64,000 bases of DNA from Pseudomonas delhiensis (GCF_900187975.1 NZ_FZPC01000014.1:107944-171943), one strand, 5' to 3'. Positions 27,654 to 36,098 are shown, counted from the stretch's first letter. Numbers and translations are program-made. Notes: a model not told the origin generated them from the letters alone.

Positions 27654-28268
27654 ATGCTGCGGGTTTTGTCGCCGTATTCTGGTCCTCGCCGAGCCATCAC
27701 CGTGTTCTTCGCTTCCACCGCCATCCGTCGCTCCTCTGTGCTGCAACGCGCGGCGCTGCTGGCCCTGCTGGGCCTGGCGGCGCCCCTGTGCCTGGCGGCT
27801 TCCAACGCCTCGGCGGGCGACGGCGCGGCCCTGCGCGGCATGCTGCTGGGCATCCTCAGCTACGTGCGCTGGCCGCGGGAGCCGCAGACCCTGGAGCTGT
27901 GCGTGCTGGGCGAGAGCGAATACGCCGACGACCTGCTGCGCCGGGGCAGCCTGCTGCAGGCCAGTGGCCGCCGCGTCGAGGTGCGCCGGGCCCGGGTGGA
28001 CGACTCCGGCCTGGGCCAGCGCTGCAACGTGCTCTACCTCGGCAGGCTGGATGCGGAGCAGCGCCAGCGGGCATTCGCCGACATCGCCGGGCACCCGGTG
28101 CTGTCGCTCAGCGAGGACGACCCCGACTGCAGCGTCGGCAGCGTGTTCTGCCTGGACCTCGGCGCCGCGCCGCCGTCCTTCGCGGTGAACCTGGACTCGG
28201 TGGCGCGCAGCGGCGTGCGGGTGCACCCCAGCGTGCTGAGCCTAGGCCGGCGGAGGGGCGCGCCATGA
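27654..28268 (+). CDS. yfiR: YfiR, periplasmic repressor of YfiN
   Basis: 204 residues from the ATG at 27654, or shorter from an internal start (GTG near 27702). The stretch RSSVLQRAALLALLGLAAPLCLA looks like the signal peptide. YfiR (DUF4154) binds the periplasmic domain of YfiN and keeps the cyclase off. Four Cys (83, 124, 159, 166; ELCVLG, QRCNVLY, PDCSVGSVFCLD) match the four redox Cys of PAO1 YfiR. ILSYVRWP is the family start of the mature fold. The stop overlaps the yfiN start by 4 bases; order yfiR-yfiN-yfiB as in PAO1 (PA1121–PA1119). Confidence 0.88.
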   Translation: MLRVLSPYSGPRRAITVFFASTAIRRSSVLQRAALLALLGLAAPLCLAASNASAGDGAALRGMLLGILSYVRWPREPQTLELCVLGESEYADDLLRRGSLLQASGRRVEVRRARVDDSGLGQRCNVLYLGRLDAEQRQRAFADIAGHPVLSLSEDDPDCSVGSVFCLDLGAAPPSFAVNLDSVARSGVRVHPSVLSLGRRRGAP

Positions 28269-29572
28269 GCCTGCCACGCCTGACCGAGCGGCGCAGTACC
28301 CGGCGCAAGTCGCTGGGCCGCCTGCTGTACCGCGCGCACCTGGGGGTGGCCCTGGCCTCGGTGTGCATGGCCGGCCTGGCGGTGAGCGTGGTCGGCCTGC
28401 TCACCCTGCGCGCCTATGCCGAGCACAACCTGCACCTGATAGGCCGCTCGATGGCCTACACCGTCGAGGCCGCGGTGGTGTTCAACGACAGCGCCGCCGC
28501 CGAGGAGGCCCTGCGCCTGGTGGCCAGCACCGAGGAGGTTCGCCGCTGCGCCGTGTACGACGCCCAGGGCCGCCTGCTGGCCACTTGGGAGCGCAGCCAC
28601 GGGGGCAGCCCGCTGCGCCACTTCATCGGCCGCTGGTGGCTCAACCACGAGTCGGTGCAGCCCATCGTCCACGACGGCCGGGCGATCGGCGAGGTCCGCC
28701 TGACCGGCACCGGCGGGCGCCTGCTGAGCTTCCTGCTCACCGGCCTGGGCGGCATGCTCGGCTGCCTGGCGCTGACCGCCCTGGGCGCCTTCTACCTGTC
28801 GCGGCGCATGGTCAGCCGCATCGTCACGCCGCTCGACCGCCTGGCCCAGGTGGCCCACGCGGTGCGCCGCGACCGCCAGTTCTCGCGGCGAGTGCCCTCG
28901 GCGCGCATCGCCGAGCTGGACGAACTGGGCGGCGACTTCAACGCGCTGCTCGACGAACTGGAAGCCTGGCAGCAGCACCTGGAGCGCGAGAACGCCTCCC
29001 TGGCGCACCAGGCCAACCACGACAGCCTCACCCACCTGCCCAACCGCGCCTTCTTCGAGGGCCGCCTGAGCCGCACCCTGCGCGACCTGGCCCAGCACGG
29101 CGGGCAGGCGGCGGTGCTGTACATCGACTCCGACCGCTTCAAGGCGATCAACGACGAACTCGGCCACGCGGCCGGCGACTGCGTGCTGGTGGCCATCGCC
29201 GAGCGCATCCGCGGCCAGCTTCGCGACAGCGACCTGGTGGCGCGCCTGGGCGGCGACGAGTTCGCCGTGCTGCTGGCGCCGCTGCCGGACGGCCGCGCGG
29301 CGCTGCGCATCGCCGACGACATCCTGGCCAGCATGGCGGCGCCCATCGCCCTGCCGGACGGCAGCAGCATCACCACCTCGCTGAGCATCGGCGTGGCGCT
29401 CTACCCGCAGCACGGGCGCACCCTGGCGGAGCTGCTGCAGCGCGCCGACGGCGCCATGTACCACGCCAAGCGCAGCGGCCGCGGCATGCGCAGCCTGGCC
29501 GGCGAGGAAGCGGATTCCACCCCCGAGGACCACGAGGAGACAGCCCGTGACAGCCAAGCCCCTGAAACCTAG
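28265..29572 (+). CDS. yfiN: YfiN/TpbB membrane diguanylate cyclase
   Basis: 435 residues, equal to the PAO1 protein. TM1 (about 24–48), periplasmic PAS-like domain, TM2 (LLSFLLTGLGGMLGCLALTALG, about 157–178), HAMP (RRMVSRIVTPLDRLAQVA), then GGDEF. The active site is LGGDEF; the product-inhibition site RxxD is RDSD five residues before it; NHDSLTHLPNRAFF opens the domain. Makes c-di-GMP from GTP, raising exopolysaccharide and giving small-colony variants when YfiR is lost. The C-terminal tail after the GGDEF is short and acidic and overlaps yfiB by 26 bases. Confidence 0.93.
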   Translation: MSLPRLTERRSTRRKSLGRLLYRAHLGVALASVCMAGLAVSVVGLLTLRAYAEHNLHLIGRSMAYTVEAAVVFNDSAAAEEALRLVASTEEVRRCAVYDAQGRLLATWERSHGGSPLRHFIGRWWLNHESVQPIVHDGRAIGEVRLTGTGGRLLSFLLTGLGGMLGCLALTALGAFYLSRRMVSRIVTPLDRLAQVAHAVRRDRQFSRRVPSARIAELDELGGDFNALLDELEAWQQHLERENASLAHQANHDSLTHLPNRAFFEGRLSRTLRDLAQHGGQAAVLYIDSDRFKAINDELGHAAGDCVLVAIAERIRGQLRDSDLVARLGGDEFAVLLAPLPDGRAALRIADDILASMAAPIALPDGSSITTSLSIGVALYPQHGRTLAELLQRADGAMYHAKRSGRGMRSLAGEEADSTPEDHEETARDSQAPET

Positions 29573-30050
29573 CCGCCTGTTCATCGGCCTGCTGCTGAGC
29601 CTGCTGCTGGCCGGCTGCCAGACGCCGCCCGCGCCGCAGAAGGGGCTGAGCGCCGAGCAGGTCGCCGTGCTCCGCCAGCAGGGCTTCGCGCTGGGCGAGG
29701 AAGGCTGGGAGCTGGGGCTGTCGAGCAAGGTGCTGTTCGGCAACAACCTCGACAACATCGACCCGGCCAGCCGTGGCGAGGTCGAGCGCATCGGCCGCGT
29801 GCTGCTGGGCGTGGGCATCGACAGGCTGCGTCTGGAAGGCCATACCGATTCCTACGGCGATGCAGGTTACAATCAGCAGCTCTCGGTGCGCCGGGCACAG
29901 TCGGTGGCCCAGGTGCTGGCCGGCATCGGCATGCCCCGGGAGAACCTCGAAGTCATCGGCCGCGGCATGCAGCGGCCGGTGGCGGACAACAGCAGCCCCG
30001 CCGGGCGCATGGAGAACCGCAGGGTATCCATCATCGTCCCGGCCGAGTAA
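29547..30050 (+). CDS. yfiB: YfiB, OmpA-like lipoprotein that sequesters YfiR
   Basis: 167 residues, GTG start. Lipobox LLLAGC (Cys24), then a linker and an OmpA-type peptidoglycan-binding domain: LRLEGHTDSYGDAGYNQQLS and RGMQRPVADNSSPAGRMENRR. YfiB pulls YfiR to the outer membrane and frees YfiN. The linker Leu42, Phe47 and Trp54 correspond to positions whose mutation activates PAO1 YfiB (from memory). The GTG lies 26 bases inside yfiN, so its translation probably depends on yfiN. An SD (GAGGAGACAG) sits in the yfiN coding sequence. Confidence 0.92.
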   Translation: MTAKPLKPSRLFIGLLLSLLLAGCQTPPAPQKGLSAEQVAVLRQQGFALGEEGWELGLSSKVLFGNNLDNIDPASRGEVERIGRVLLGVGIDRLRLEGHTDSYGDAGYNQQLSVRRAQSVAQVLAGIGMPRENLEVIGRGMQRPVADNSSPAGRMENRRVSIIVPAE

Positions 30051-30059
30051 GGAGTCGCC

Positions 30060-31166
30060 ATGGAGCGGTCTTCGCCATTGGCAGCCTACCACCTGGCCCT
30101 GAGCGAACGGGGCTTCGTCGAGGACCTCGCGCAGCATCGCGCCGCGCAGCACCTGGAGGCCTGCCAGGCGGCCCTGCACCGTGGCGAGCGGCCGCCGGGC
30201 GTCTACCTGTGGGGCCCGGTGGGGCGCGGCAAGACCTGGCTGCTGGACCGCTTCCACGCCAGCCTGCGGGTGCCCGCGCGGCGCCAGCATTTCCACCATT
30301 TCATGCAATGGGTGCACCGCCGCCTGTTCCAGCTCTCCGGCACCGCCTCGCCGCTGCAGGCCCTGGCCGCCGAACTGGCCGGGGAAGTGCGGGTGCTGTG
30401 CTTCGACGAACTCTTCGTCAGCGACATCGGCGACGCCATGCTGCTGGGCGGCCTGCTGCAGGCCATGTTCGAACAGGGCGTGGTGGTGGTCGCCACCTCC
30501 AACCAGCCGCCCGAGGGGCTCTACGCCGACGGCTTCAACCGCGAGCGTTTCCTCCCGGCCATCGCCGCGCTGGAGCGCCACATGCAGGTGCTGGCCACCG
30601 ATGGCGGCCAGGACCACCGCCTGCACCCGGGCGCGCCGGTGCAGCGCTACTGGCTCGCCCGCGCCGGGGTGCCCAGCGCCCTGGGCTACGTGTTCGCCGC
30701 GCTGGCCGGCAGCGGCAGCGCGGCGCCGCTGGCGCTGGGCGGCCGCGAACTGGCCGTGGTGCGCCATGGCCGCGGGGTGCTCTGGTGCCGCTATGCCGAC
30801 CTGTGCGAACGGCCCTGGTCGGCCCAGGACTTCATCGCCCTGTGCGACCGCTTCCACGCCATCCTGCTGGGCGACATCCCCGAACTGGGCGGCGAACGCC
30901 GCGAGGCGCGCATCGCCCGCGGCACCGAGGACGGCGCCCGGCGCGTGCTGGCCGGCGACCGCCAGTTGCCGGCGCTGTCGGCCCGGGACGACGGCGTGCG
31001 CCGCTTCATCGCCCTGGTCGACGAATGCTACGACCGTGGCGTGCCGCTGTACCTGGAGGCCGAGGTGGCGCTGGAGGCGCTCTACACCCGCGGCGGCCTG
31101 GAGTTCCCGTTCCGCCGCACCCTGAGCCGCCTGCGCGAGATGCAGACCAGCCGCTTCGGCCGCTGA
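30060..31166 (+). CDS. zapE: ZapE (AFG1-family) cell-division ATPase
   Basis: 368 residues, normal length. AAA-type P-loop GPVGRGKTWLLDRF (52–65) and Walker B VLCFDELFVSDIGDAM, followed by ATSNQPPEGLYADGFNRERF, the family hallmark. ZapE is known to affect the Z ring under heat and low oxygen; its eukaryotic relative AFG1 works in mitochondria. Cytoplasmic. The SD AAGGAG is 6 bases before the ATG; only 9 bp separate it from yfiB, so it may share that transcript. Confidence 0.9.
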   Translation: MERSSPLAAYHLALSERGFVEDLAQHRAAQHLEACQAALHRGERPPGVYLWGPVGRGKTWLLDRFHASLRVPARRQHFHHFMQWVHRRLFQLSGTASPLQALAAELAGEVRVLCFDELFVSDIGDAMLLGGLLQAMFEQGVVVVATSNQPPEGLYADGFNRERFLPAIAALERHMQVLATDGGQDHRLHPGAPVQRYWLARAGVPSALGYVFAALAGSGSAAPLALGGRELAVVRHGRGVLWCRYADLCERPWSAQDFIALCDRFHAILLGDIPELGGERREARIARGTEDGARRVLAGDRQLPALSARDDGVRRFIALVDECYDRGVPLYLEAEVALEALYTRGGLEFPFRRTLSRLREMQTSRFGR

Positions 31167-31283
31167 GCGGCGCGCACGGGCACGTTCGTCGAGCCTGTTC
31201 CAGACTTGTCGATTCCGCGTCCCGCCGGACGACCAGGAACAGGGCGCGGCCACGGTGGCCGCGCACCCGACAGGAGACAGCCC

Positions 31284-31787
31284 ATGCCACGCATCCAGCG
31301 CATCACCCCCTGCCTGTGGTTCGACGACCAGGCGGAGCAGGCCGCGGCCTTCTACACGGCCATCTTCCCCAACTCGCGCATCACCGCCGTCAGCCATTAC
31401 GGCGAGGCCGGCCGGGAAATCCATGGCCACCCGCCGGGCTCGGTGATGACCGTGGCCTTCGAACTGGACGGCCTGGCCTTCACCGCGCTCAACGGCGGGC
31501 CGGTGTTCCAGTTCAGCGAGGCGCTGTCGCTGCAGGTGAACTGCGACAGCCAGGAGGAGATCGACCACTACTGGGAACGCCTGTCCGCCGGCGGCCCGGT
31601 GGAGGCGCAACAGTGCGGCTGGCTGAAGGACAGGTACGGCCTGTCGTGGCAGATACTGCCGGCGGCGCTCGCGGACATGATGGCCGGCCCGGCGACGGCG
31701 GCGTCGCAGCGCCTGATGCAGGCGCTGCTGGGCATGAAGAAACTGGATATCGCGGCGTTGCGCCGGGCCTATGACGGGCACCCGTAG
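31284..31787 (+). CDS. VOC-superfamily (PhnB / 3-demethylubiquinone-methyltransferase-like) protein
   Basis: 167 residues. Single vicinal-oxygen-chelate fold: RITPCLWFDDQAEQAAAFYT, IFPNSRITAVSHYG and GLSWQILPAAL. Despite the old family name these proteins lack a SAM site; no defined reaction. Start MPRIQRI at 31284, preceded by GGAGACAG. Odd: the TAG stop (31785–31787) is the first TAG of a BIME element that begins at 31784, as at azlD. Confidence 0.83.
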   Translation: MPRIQRITPCLWFDDQAEQAAAFYTAIFPNSRITAVSHYGEAGREIHGHPPGSVMTVAFELDGLAFTALNGGPVFQFSEALSLQVNCDSQEEIDHYWERLSAGGPVEAQQCGWLKDRYGLSWQILPAALADMMAGPATAASQRLMQALLGMKKLDIAALRRAYDGHP

Positions 31788-31993
31788 GGCGAATGACCGT
31801 TCGCGGGCCGGGCACCGATGGGCGGGGCAACGGCGGATAACGCCGTAGGCGTTATGCGCCCTACGGGGGAATGGCATGGATGGCGCAGGGCGAATGACCG
31901 TTCGCGGTTATCCGCCGCGGCCGGGCACCGATGCGCGAGGTCGACGGCGGATGCCGTACCTCCTGTAGGAGCGGGCCCCGCCCGCGATCGAAC
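31784..31993. repeat. BIME and REP elements overlapping the VOC gene stop
   Basis: Element from GTAGGGCGAATGACCG (31784) to CGCCCTAC (31864), a second half-element at about 31882–31920, and a REP-type GTAGGAGCGGGCCCCGCCCGCG at about 31968–31989. No gene in 31788–32076. Confidence 0.8.
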
Positions 31994-32018
31994 CCGCAGG
32001 CTGCACCGGGGGCAGGCG

Positions 32019-32070
32019 AAAAAAAGGCCGTTACCGAGTCGCGGGGGAAGCGGGGAGTGGTAACGGCCTT
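32019..32070 (-). terminator. Strong intrinsic terminator on the minus strand
   Basis: 12-bp perfect stem (on the plus strand AAGGCCGTTACC at 32024–32035 and GGTAACGGCCTT at 32059–32070) with a 23-base loop. On the minus strand it is followed by seven T (complement of 32019–32025). No annotated minus-strand gene lies upstream of it apart from the short frame at 32077–32160, so it implies an unlisted transcript. Confidence 0.75.
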
Positions 32071-32076
32071 GAGGCT

Positions 32077-32160
32077 TCAAAACCAGGCGAGCAACACCTG
32101 ATGGGGTAATAAGCTAGCAAACTGTTCGCAGGCTAATGATGAATGCGCTTGATAGTGCAT
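32077..32160 (-). ncRNA. Candidate small RNA or 27-residue peptide locus
   Basis: An open frame of 27 codons (MHYQAHSSLACEQF...LLAWF) ends 7 bp before the minus-strand terminator. Codon use is unlike this genome: several TTA, TCA and CAT codons, and the stretch is visibly AT-richer than its surroundings. No clear ribosome site precedes the ATG, which favours an RNA over a peptide. No certain promoter; TATTGATAG on the minus strand near 32220 could be a -10-like region. Pseudomonas has sRNAs carrying short frames (PhrS), but I cannot match this sequence to one. Confidence 0.4.
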
Positions 32161-32328
32161 ATGGGCCAGGGCGATGGTCCGCCGGCAGGCCCGGTTGCGG
32201 CGCGCGGCGCGAGTTTCGGCTATCAATACAGGGCGGCCCGCTTCGCGCGGGTGGCGACGCGGCGTGCTTGCCGGCGCGCCTTCGACCTGGCACCGGCCTC
32301 GTGGCCGGCTCGAAGAAGGAACGACCCG

Positions 32329-33342
32329 ATGCATTCGATCACCCGCTGGCTGGGGACCGCGCTGCTGGCCCTGGGGCTCCTGGCGCAGGGCGCGCAGGCG
32401 GCCGAGGAACGCAAGCCGATCCATTTCGGCGAACTCACCTGGGAAAGCGGCAGCCTGATCACCGAGGTGCTGCGCCTGCTGGTGGAGCAGGGCTACGGCT
32501 ACCCCACCGACACCTTGCCCGGCAGCACCGTGAGCCTGGAGACGGCCCTGGCGCACAACGACATCCAGGTGATAGGCGAGGAGTGGGCCGGGCGCAGCCC
32601 CGCCTGGATCAAGGCCGAGGCCGAAGGCAAGGTGGCCGGCCTGGGCGACATCGTGAAGAACGCCAACGAGGGCTGGTGGGTGCCGGACTACGTGATCCAC
32701 GGCGACCCCGCCCGCGGCATCGCCGCCGCCGCGCCGCAGCTGCGCTCGGTGAGCGACCTGCCGCGCTACCGCCAGGTGTTCCGCGACGCCGAGGCGCCGG
32801 ACAAGGGGCGCTTCCTCAACAGCCCCACCGGCTGGACCTCGGAGATCGTCAATTCGCAGAAGCTCAAGGCCTACGGCCTGGAAGACAGCTACGTGAACTT
32901 CCGCAGCGGCTCGGGCGCGGCCATGGACGCCGAGATCGCCTCGGCCATCCGCCGCGGCAAGCCGGTGCTGTTCTACTACTGGTCGCCGACGCCGCTGATG
33001 GGCCGCTACAAGCTGGTGCGCCTGGAAGAACCGCCCTTCGACGCCGAGGCCTGGAAGACCCTGGTGGACGCCGGCAACCCCAACCCGCGCGGCTGCCAGT
33101 CGCTGCCGGCGCGCCTGTCCATCGGCGTTTCGGCGGCCTTCCGCGAGGACTACCCGGACCTGGTGGCGCTGTTCCAGAAGGTCGACATCCCCATCGAGCC
33201 GCTCAATGCCGCCCTGGCGAAGATGAGCGAGACGCGCCAGGCCCCGCGCGAAGCCGCCCGCGCCTTCCTCAAGGCGCATCCGCAGGTGTGGCAGGGCTGG
33301 CTGCCGGAACCGGCGCGGGCCAAGGTCGCCGCCGCGCTCTGA
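32329..33342 (+). CDS. Glycine-betaine/choline-type ABC substrate-binding protein (OpuAC/ProX family)
   Basis: 337 residues. Signal peptide about 1–24 (LLAQGAQA-AE), then the OpuAC fold: IHFGELTWESGSLITEVLRL, NDIQVIGEEWAGRSPAW, LNSPTGWTSEIVNSQKL and KPVLFYYWSPTPLMG. Trp-rich segments (GWWVP, YYWSP) fit an aromatic cage for a quaternary ammonium compound. Periplasmic. No permease or ATPase gene is adjacent, so it is an orphan binding protein or works with a remote transporter. AAGAAGGAACG upstream of the ATG at 32329 fixes the start. Its stop abuts that of the convergent gene (TGATCA). Confidence 0.85.
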   Translation: MHSITRWLGTALLALGLLAQGAQAAEERKPIHFGELTWESGSLITEVLRLLVEQGYGYPTDTLPGSTVSLETALAHNDIQVIGEEWAGRSPAWIKAEAEGKVAGLGDIVKNANEGWWVPDYVIHGDPARGIAAAAPQLRSVSDLPRYRQVFRDAEAPDKGRFLNSPTGWTSEIVNSQKLKAYGLEDSYVNFRSGSGAAMDAEIASAIRRGKPVLFYYWSPTPLMGRYKLVRLEEPPFDAEAWKTLVDAGNPNPRGCQSLPARLSIGVSAAFREDYPDLVALFQKVDIPIEPLNAALAKMSETRQAPREAARAFLKAHPQVWQGWLPEPARAKVAAAL

Positions 33343-33849
33343 TCAACCTTTGCCGAACCCCGCCTGCAGGTCCGCCAGGGCCTGCTTCAGGCCCTCGCTG
33401 GCGGCCTTCTGGCGCTGTTCCAACTGCTTGGCGCGGGCCTCGCAGGCGGGGCCGAGGTCCTTGGCCAGCGCCTGCAGGGCGGGCTCCTTGGCGATGGCCC
33501 GGCGCAGCTCGGCGTCGCCCAGCAGCGCCTGGGCCTGCGCCAGCGCCTCCATGGCCTGGCGGTAACGCAGGGTCAGTTGCCTGGCGTAGGCGCCGAGGCC
33601 GTCGCCCAGTTGCGCGGCCACCTCGGCCTGGGGCCCCTGGCTGCCGGCCCGGGCCTTGGCGCTCAGCTCCGGCAGCGCCGGCAACTGCACCAGGGTGCCG
33701 CTGGGCAGGGCGGCCAGGTCGGCCAGCTGCGGATTCTGCCGGAGCAGGGCGCTCTCGACCTTCTCACGCTGCTTCACCGTGAGCCGGCTGTACAGCTTGT
33801 CGGCGATTTCGCCGAGGCTCTTTTCACCGCGGAACGGGATGACGGGCAT
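33343..33849 (-). CDS. LysM-like/coiled-coil protein paired with the sheath fragment
   Basis: 168 residues, function unknown. Residues 1–58 look like a LysM-type module (IPFRGEKSLGEIADKLYSRL ... NPQLADLAALPSGTLVQLP), as in small tail proteins of contractile injection systems. The rest is predicted long helices rich in Ala, Gln, Leu and Glu (AMEALAQAQALLGDAELRRA). No signal peptide. AAGGAAGGTG ahead of the ATG is a strong ribosome site and includes the TAA of the sheath-fragment gene 12 bp upstream, so the two are surely co-translated. Confidence 0.65.
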   Translation of the reverse strand: MPVIPFRGEKSLGEIADKLYSRLTVKQREKVESALLRQNPQLADLAALPSGTLVQLPALPELSAKARAGSQGPQAEVAAQLGDGLGAYARQLTLRYRQAMEALAQAQALLGDAELRRAIAKEPALQALAKDLGPACEARAKQLEQRQKAASEGLKQALADLQAGFGKG

Positions 33850-33861
33850 GCTGCACCTTCC

Positions 33862-34392
33862 TTAGACGCCGATGAGGTTGCACAGGTTGATGTCGTTGGG
33901 CACCGTGGCGCCGCTGAGCACCCTGATGTTGCCGCTGCTGGCGTTGCCGATGACGATGGCCCGTTCCAGTTGGGTGCTCAGGTGCAGGCTGTCGGCGCTG
34001 TCGCGGGTGGCGTGGTCCACCGTCGCCCGCAGGCGGTTGCCCCAGGCGCCCGGGCTCGCGGCGGCGAGCACCAGGCTGCCGCCGGCGGTGGCCAGGGTGA
34101 GGGTGGCGGTGTCGTCGTCGAGGTCGCCGTTGAACACCCGGACGATCAGCGCGTCGCTGCCGCCGTGCTGGAAGAACTGCATGACCGCGTAGCCCAGGGT
34201 GCTCGGCTGCCACAGGCCGCCGAACAGCCGGCTGTACTCGGCGAAGCCCTGCAAGCGCACCGGGCGGTTCACCGGGCCGCGCAGGGCACGGCCGACGAAG
34301 GCGGTGATGGAGGTGGCGACGCCGGTGATGCTGCGCACGCCGCTGGGTACTTCTTCGATGTAGACGCCGGGGTAGGTGAGGTTGGACGGCAT
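33862..34392 (-). CDS. Truncated contractile tail-sheath protein (N-terminal domain only)
   Basis: 176 residues against roughly 350–500 or more in complete sheaths. The start MPSNLTYPGVYIEEVPSG, ITAFVGRALRGPVNRPVRL, FGGLWQPSTLGYAVMQFF and ALIVRVFNG are the hallmarks of the sheath N-terminal domain of phage tails, R-type pyocins and extracellular injection systems. The protein stops after NDINLCNLIGV, where sheaths normally continue into the domains that hold the strands joining subunits. No sheath remnant follows; the next gene starts 12 bp later. TGAGGAG before the ATG is intact. No tube, baseplate, or ATPase gene is nearby. Either a relic or a repurposed domain. Confidence 0.75.
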   Translation of the reverse strand: MPSNLTYPGVYIEEVPSGVRSITGVATSITAFVGRALRGPVNRPVRLQGFAEYSRLFGGLWQPSTLGYAVMQFFQHGGSDALIVRVFNGDLDDDTATLTLATAGGSLVLAAASPGAWGNRLRATVDHATRDSADSLHLSTQLERAIVIGNASSGNIRVLSGATVPNDINLCNLIGV

Positions 34393-34809
34393 GAGCGGAA
34401 CTCCTCAGCAATCACTCTGAAGTCCGGTCTCAGCAGAACGGCGCGCGGACCGGGTATTGAACTACTCGGTGCACAGAGGACGATGCGGACTGCAGGACAG
34501 CACGCGATCGGGAAGACGGGCATCGATGCCCGGCGTGGCAGGAAGGGGGATGGGGGATCGCGTCCTTGCTGCGAGGTCAGGCCTTGATGCGGGACTGCGG
34601 GAACCCGATTGCCCAGACGGGCCGAAGGTCTGTTGACCACCATAGTTCAGCGCCAGGGGGGCGCAATGGTGTCACCGTACTGGCCAATGCGGGCCCGGGA
34701 TACTGGCGAAAAAATGGCAGTCGGGCTGGGAAGCGCAGCGGCCGTGGCTGCCGCCGCCAGGCCCGCGCAGGCGGGTGGCTGGCGCCGCAGCGACGAACGG
34801 TAGGGCACA
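34393..34809. other. Gene-free spacer between the sheath fragment and the porin gene
   Basis: About 420 bp. I see no gene and no remnant of tail genes. It must hold the promoter of the sheath fragment; no clear -35/-10 stands out. Confidence 0.4.
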
Positions 34810-34835
34810 GGGCCCGCGGCCGGCGCCGCGGGCCC
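34810..34835 (-). terminator. Terminator hairpin of the porin gene
   Basis: 11-bp perfect stem GGGCCCGCGGC / GCCGCGGGCCC with a 4-base loop, 6 bp after the porin stop; no T-run. Confidence 0.6.
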
Positions 34836-34841
34836 CCGGCA

Positions 34842-36098
34842 TCAGAGGATGCTCAGCGGGTACTCGATGAAGGCGCGCACCTCGTTGAGGTCCGGGCCGA
34901 CGTCGTTGTCCGCGCGGTAGATGGAGTTGCGCAGCTTGAACGACAGGTCCTTGGCCGGGCCGCTCTGGATCACGTACTTGACCTGGTTGAACAGCTCGCG
35001 CTCGGTGCCGTCGGAGTCGCCGCCGGTGTCGATGTTGTCGCCGCGCACGTAGGCGATCTTGTAGGTCAGGCCGGGCACGCCGTAGCCGCCGAAGTCCAGC
35101 TCGTAGCTGGCCTGCCAGGAGCGTTCGTCCTTGAGGTTGAAGTCGGCGTAGTAGGAGTTGGCCAGGTAGATGGTGCCGCCGCCGTCGCCGTAGTCGTAGG
35201 CGTAGCCGGCATCGCCGGTGCTGCGCTGGTGGGCGAGGATGAAGGCGTGCGGGCCGACGCTGTACCTGGCCGCCAGGCTCCAGATGGTGTTGCGGTCGTT
35301 GTCGCCGTCGCCGCCGAAGTCCAGCGCGGCCTGGGAGCCGTCGTCGTACTTGGTGCGGTAGATGTTGAAGTCGAAGTTCAGCGCCTGCTCGGCGGCCAGC
35401 GGCAGGGTGTAGTTGACGTTGGCGTAGTTCTTCTCGAACACGTCGCGCACGTCGCTGTGGTACAGCGCCACGCTGAGGTCGTCGGTGATCGCGTAGCTGC
35501 CGCCGTAGAGGTAGATCTCGTCCAGGTGGTTGGGGTCGCGCGCCGGGCTGCCCATGGGGCTGTCGGCGGTGAACTTGCCGACGTTCAGCTGCAGGCCCTT
35601 GATCTCCTCGCCGCTCAGCAGCACGCCGGTGAAGGCCTGCGGCAGCATGCGCGAGTCGTCGCGGGAGAGCACCGGCAGGTCGGGGAACTGGTTGCCGTAC
35701 TTGATCACGGTGTTGGAGAAGCGCAGCTTCACCGCGCCGCCGGCCTCGGACAGGCTGTCCACCGGCTTGCCGTCGTCGTGTTCGTTGAAGATGCCGGTGT
35801 AGTTGCGCCCGCGGCCGCTGTCGAGCTTGACGCCGAGCAGGCCGTAGGCGTCGACGCCGAAGCCCACGGTGCCCTGGGTGAAGCCGGACTCGAAGGTGCC
35901 GATGAAGCCCTGGCCCCAGACCTTGGCGTCGTTGGTGTGGTCCTTGTAGTCGCGGTTCCAGTAGACGTTGCGCAGCAGCAGGTCGAGCCTGGCGTCCTCG
36001 ATGAATCCCTTCGACTCGTCCTGGGCGCTGGCCTGTGCCAGCTGGGTGCCCGCGGCCATCACGGCGAAGGCCAGCGCATGACGTTTCATGATCCTCAT
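34842..36098 (-). CDS. OprD-family outer-membrane porin
   Basis: 418 residues. Signal peptide about 1–25 (QLAQASA-QD), then the OprD start GFIEDARLDLLLRNVYWNRD, VDAYGLLGVKLDSGRG and the aromatic end motif of the last strand (AFIEYPLSIL region). An 18-strand barrel for uptake of amino acids or aromatic/organic acids is expected; the Occ subgroup cannot be fixed by eye. AAAGGAG 9 bases before the ATG at 36098 fixes the start; a second ATG lies three codons in. A 12-bp palindrome 50 bp upstream may be the operator. An acyl-CoA dehydrogenase-type gene (3-hydroxybutyryl-CoA) lies 200 bp upstream on the same strand. Confidence 0.9.
   Translation of the reverse strand: MRIMKRHALAFAVMAAGTQLAQASAQDESKGFIEDARLDLLLRNVYWNRDYKDHTNDAKVWGQGFIGTFESGFTQGTVGFGVDAYGLLGVKLDSGRGRNYTGIFNEHDDGKPVDSLSEAGGAVKLRFSNTVIKYGNQFPDLPVLSRDDSRMLPQAFTGVLLSGEEIKGLQLNVGKFTADSPMGSPARDPNHLDEIYLYGGSYAITDDLSVALYHSDVRDVFEKNYANVNYTLPLAAEQALNFDFNIYRTKYDDGSQAALDFGGDGDNDRNTIWSLAARYSVGPHAFILAHQRSTGDAGYAYDYGDGGGTIYLANSYYADFNLKDERSWQASYELDFGGYGVPGLTYKIAYVRGDNIDTGGDSDGTERELFNQVKYVIQSGPAKDLSFKLRNSIYRADNDVGPDLNEVRAFIEYPLSIL

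Noticed and set aside
32077..32160. Assigning the small locus to PhrS
   Set aside because: I cannot recall the PhrS sequence well enough to compare, and no ANR box is visible upstream; kept only as a candidate RNA.
33340..33345. Back-to-back stop codons TGATCA of convergent genes
   Set aside because: Notable but ordinary for tightly packed convergent genes.
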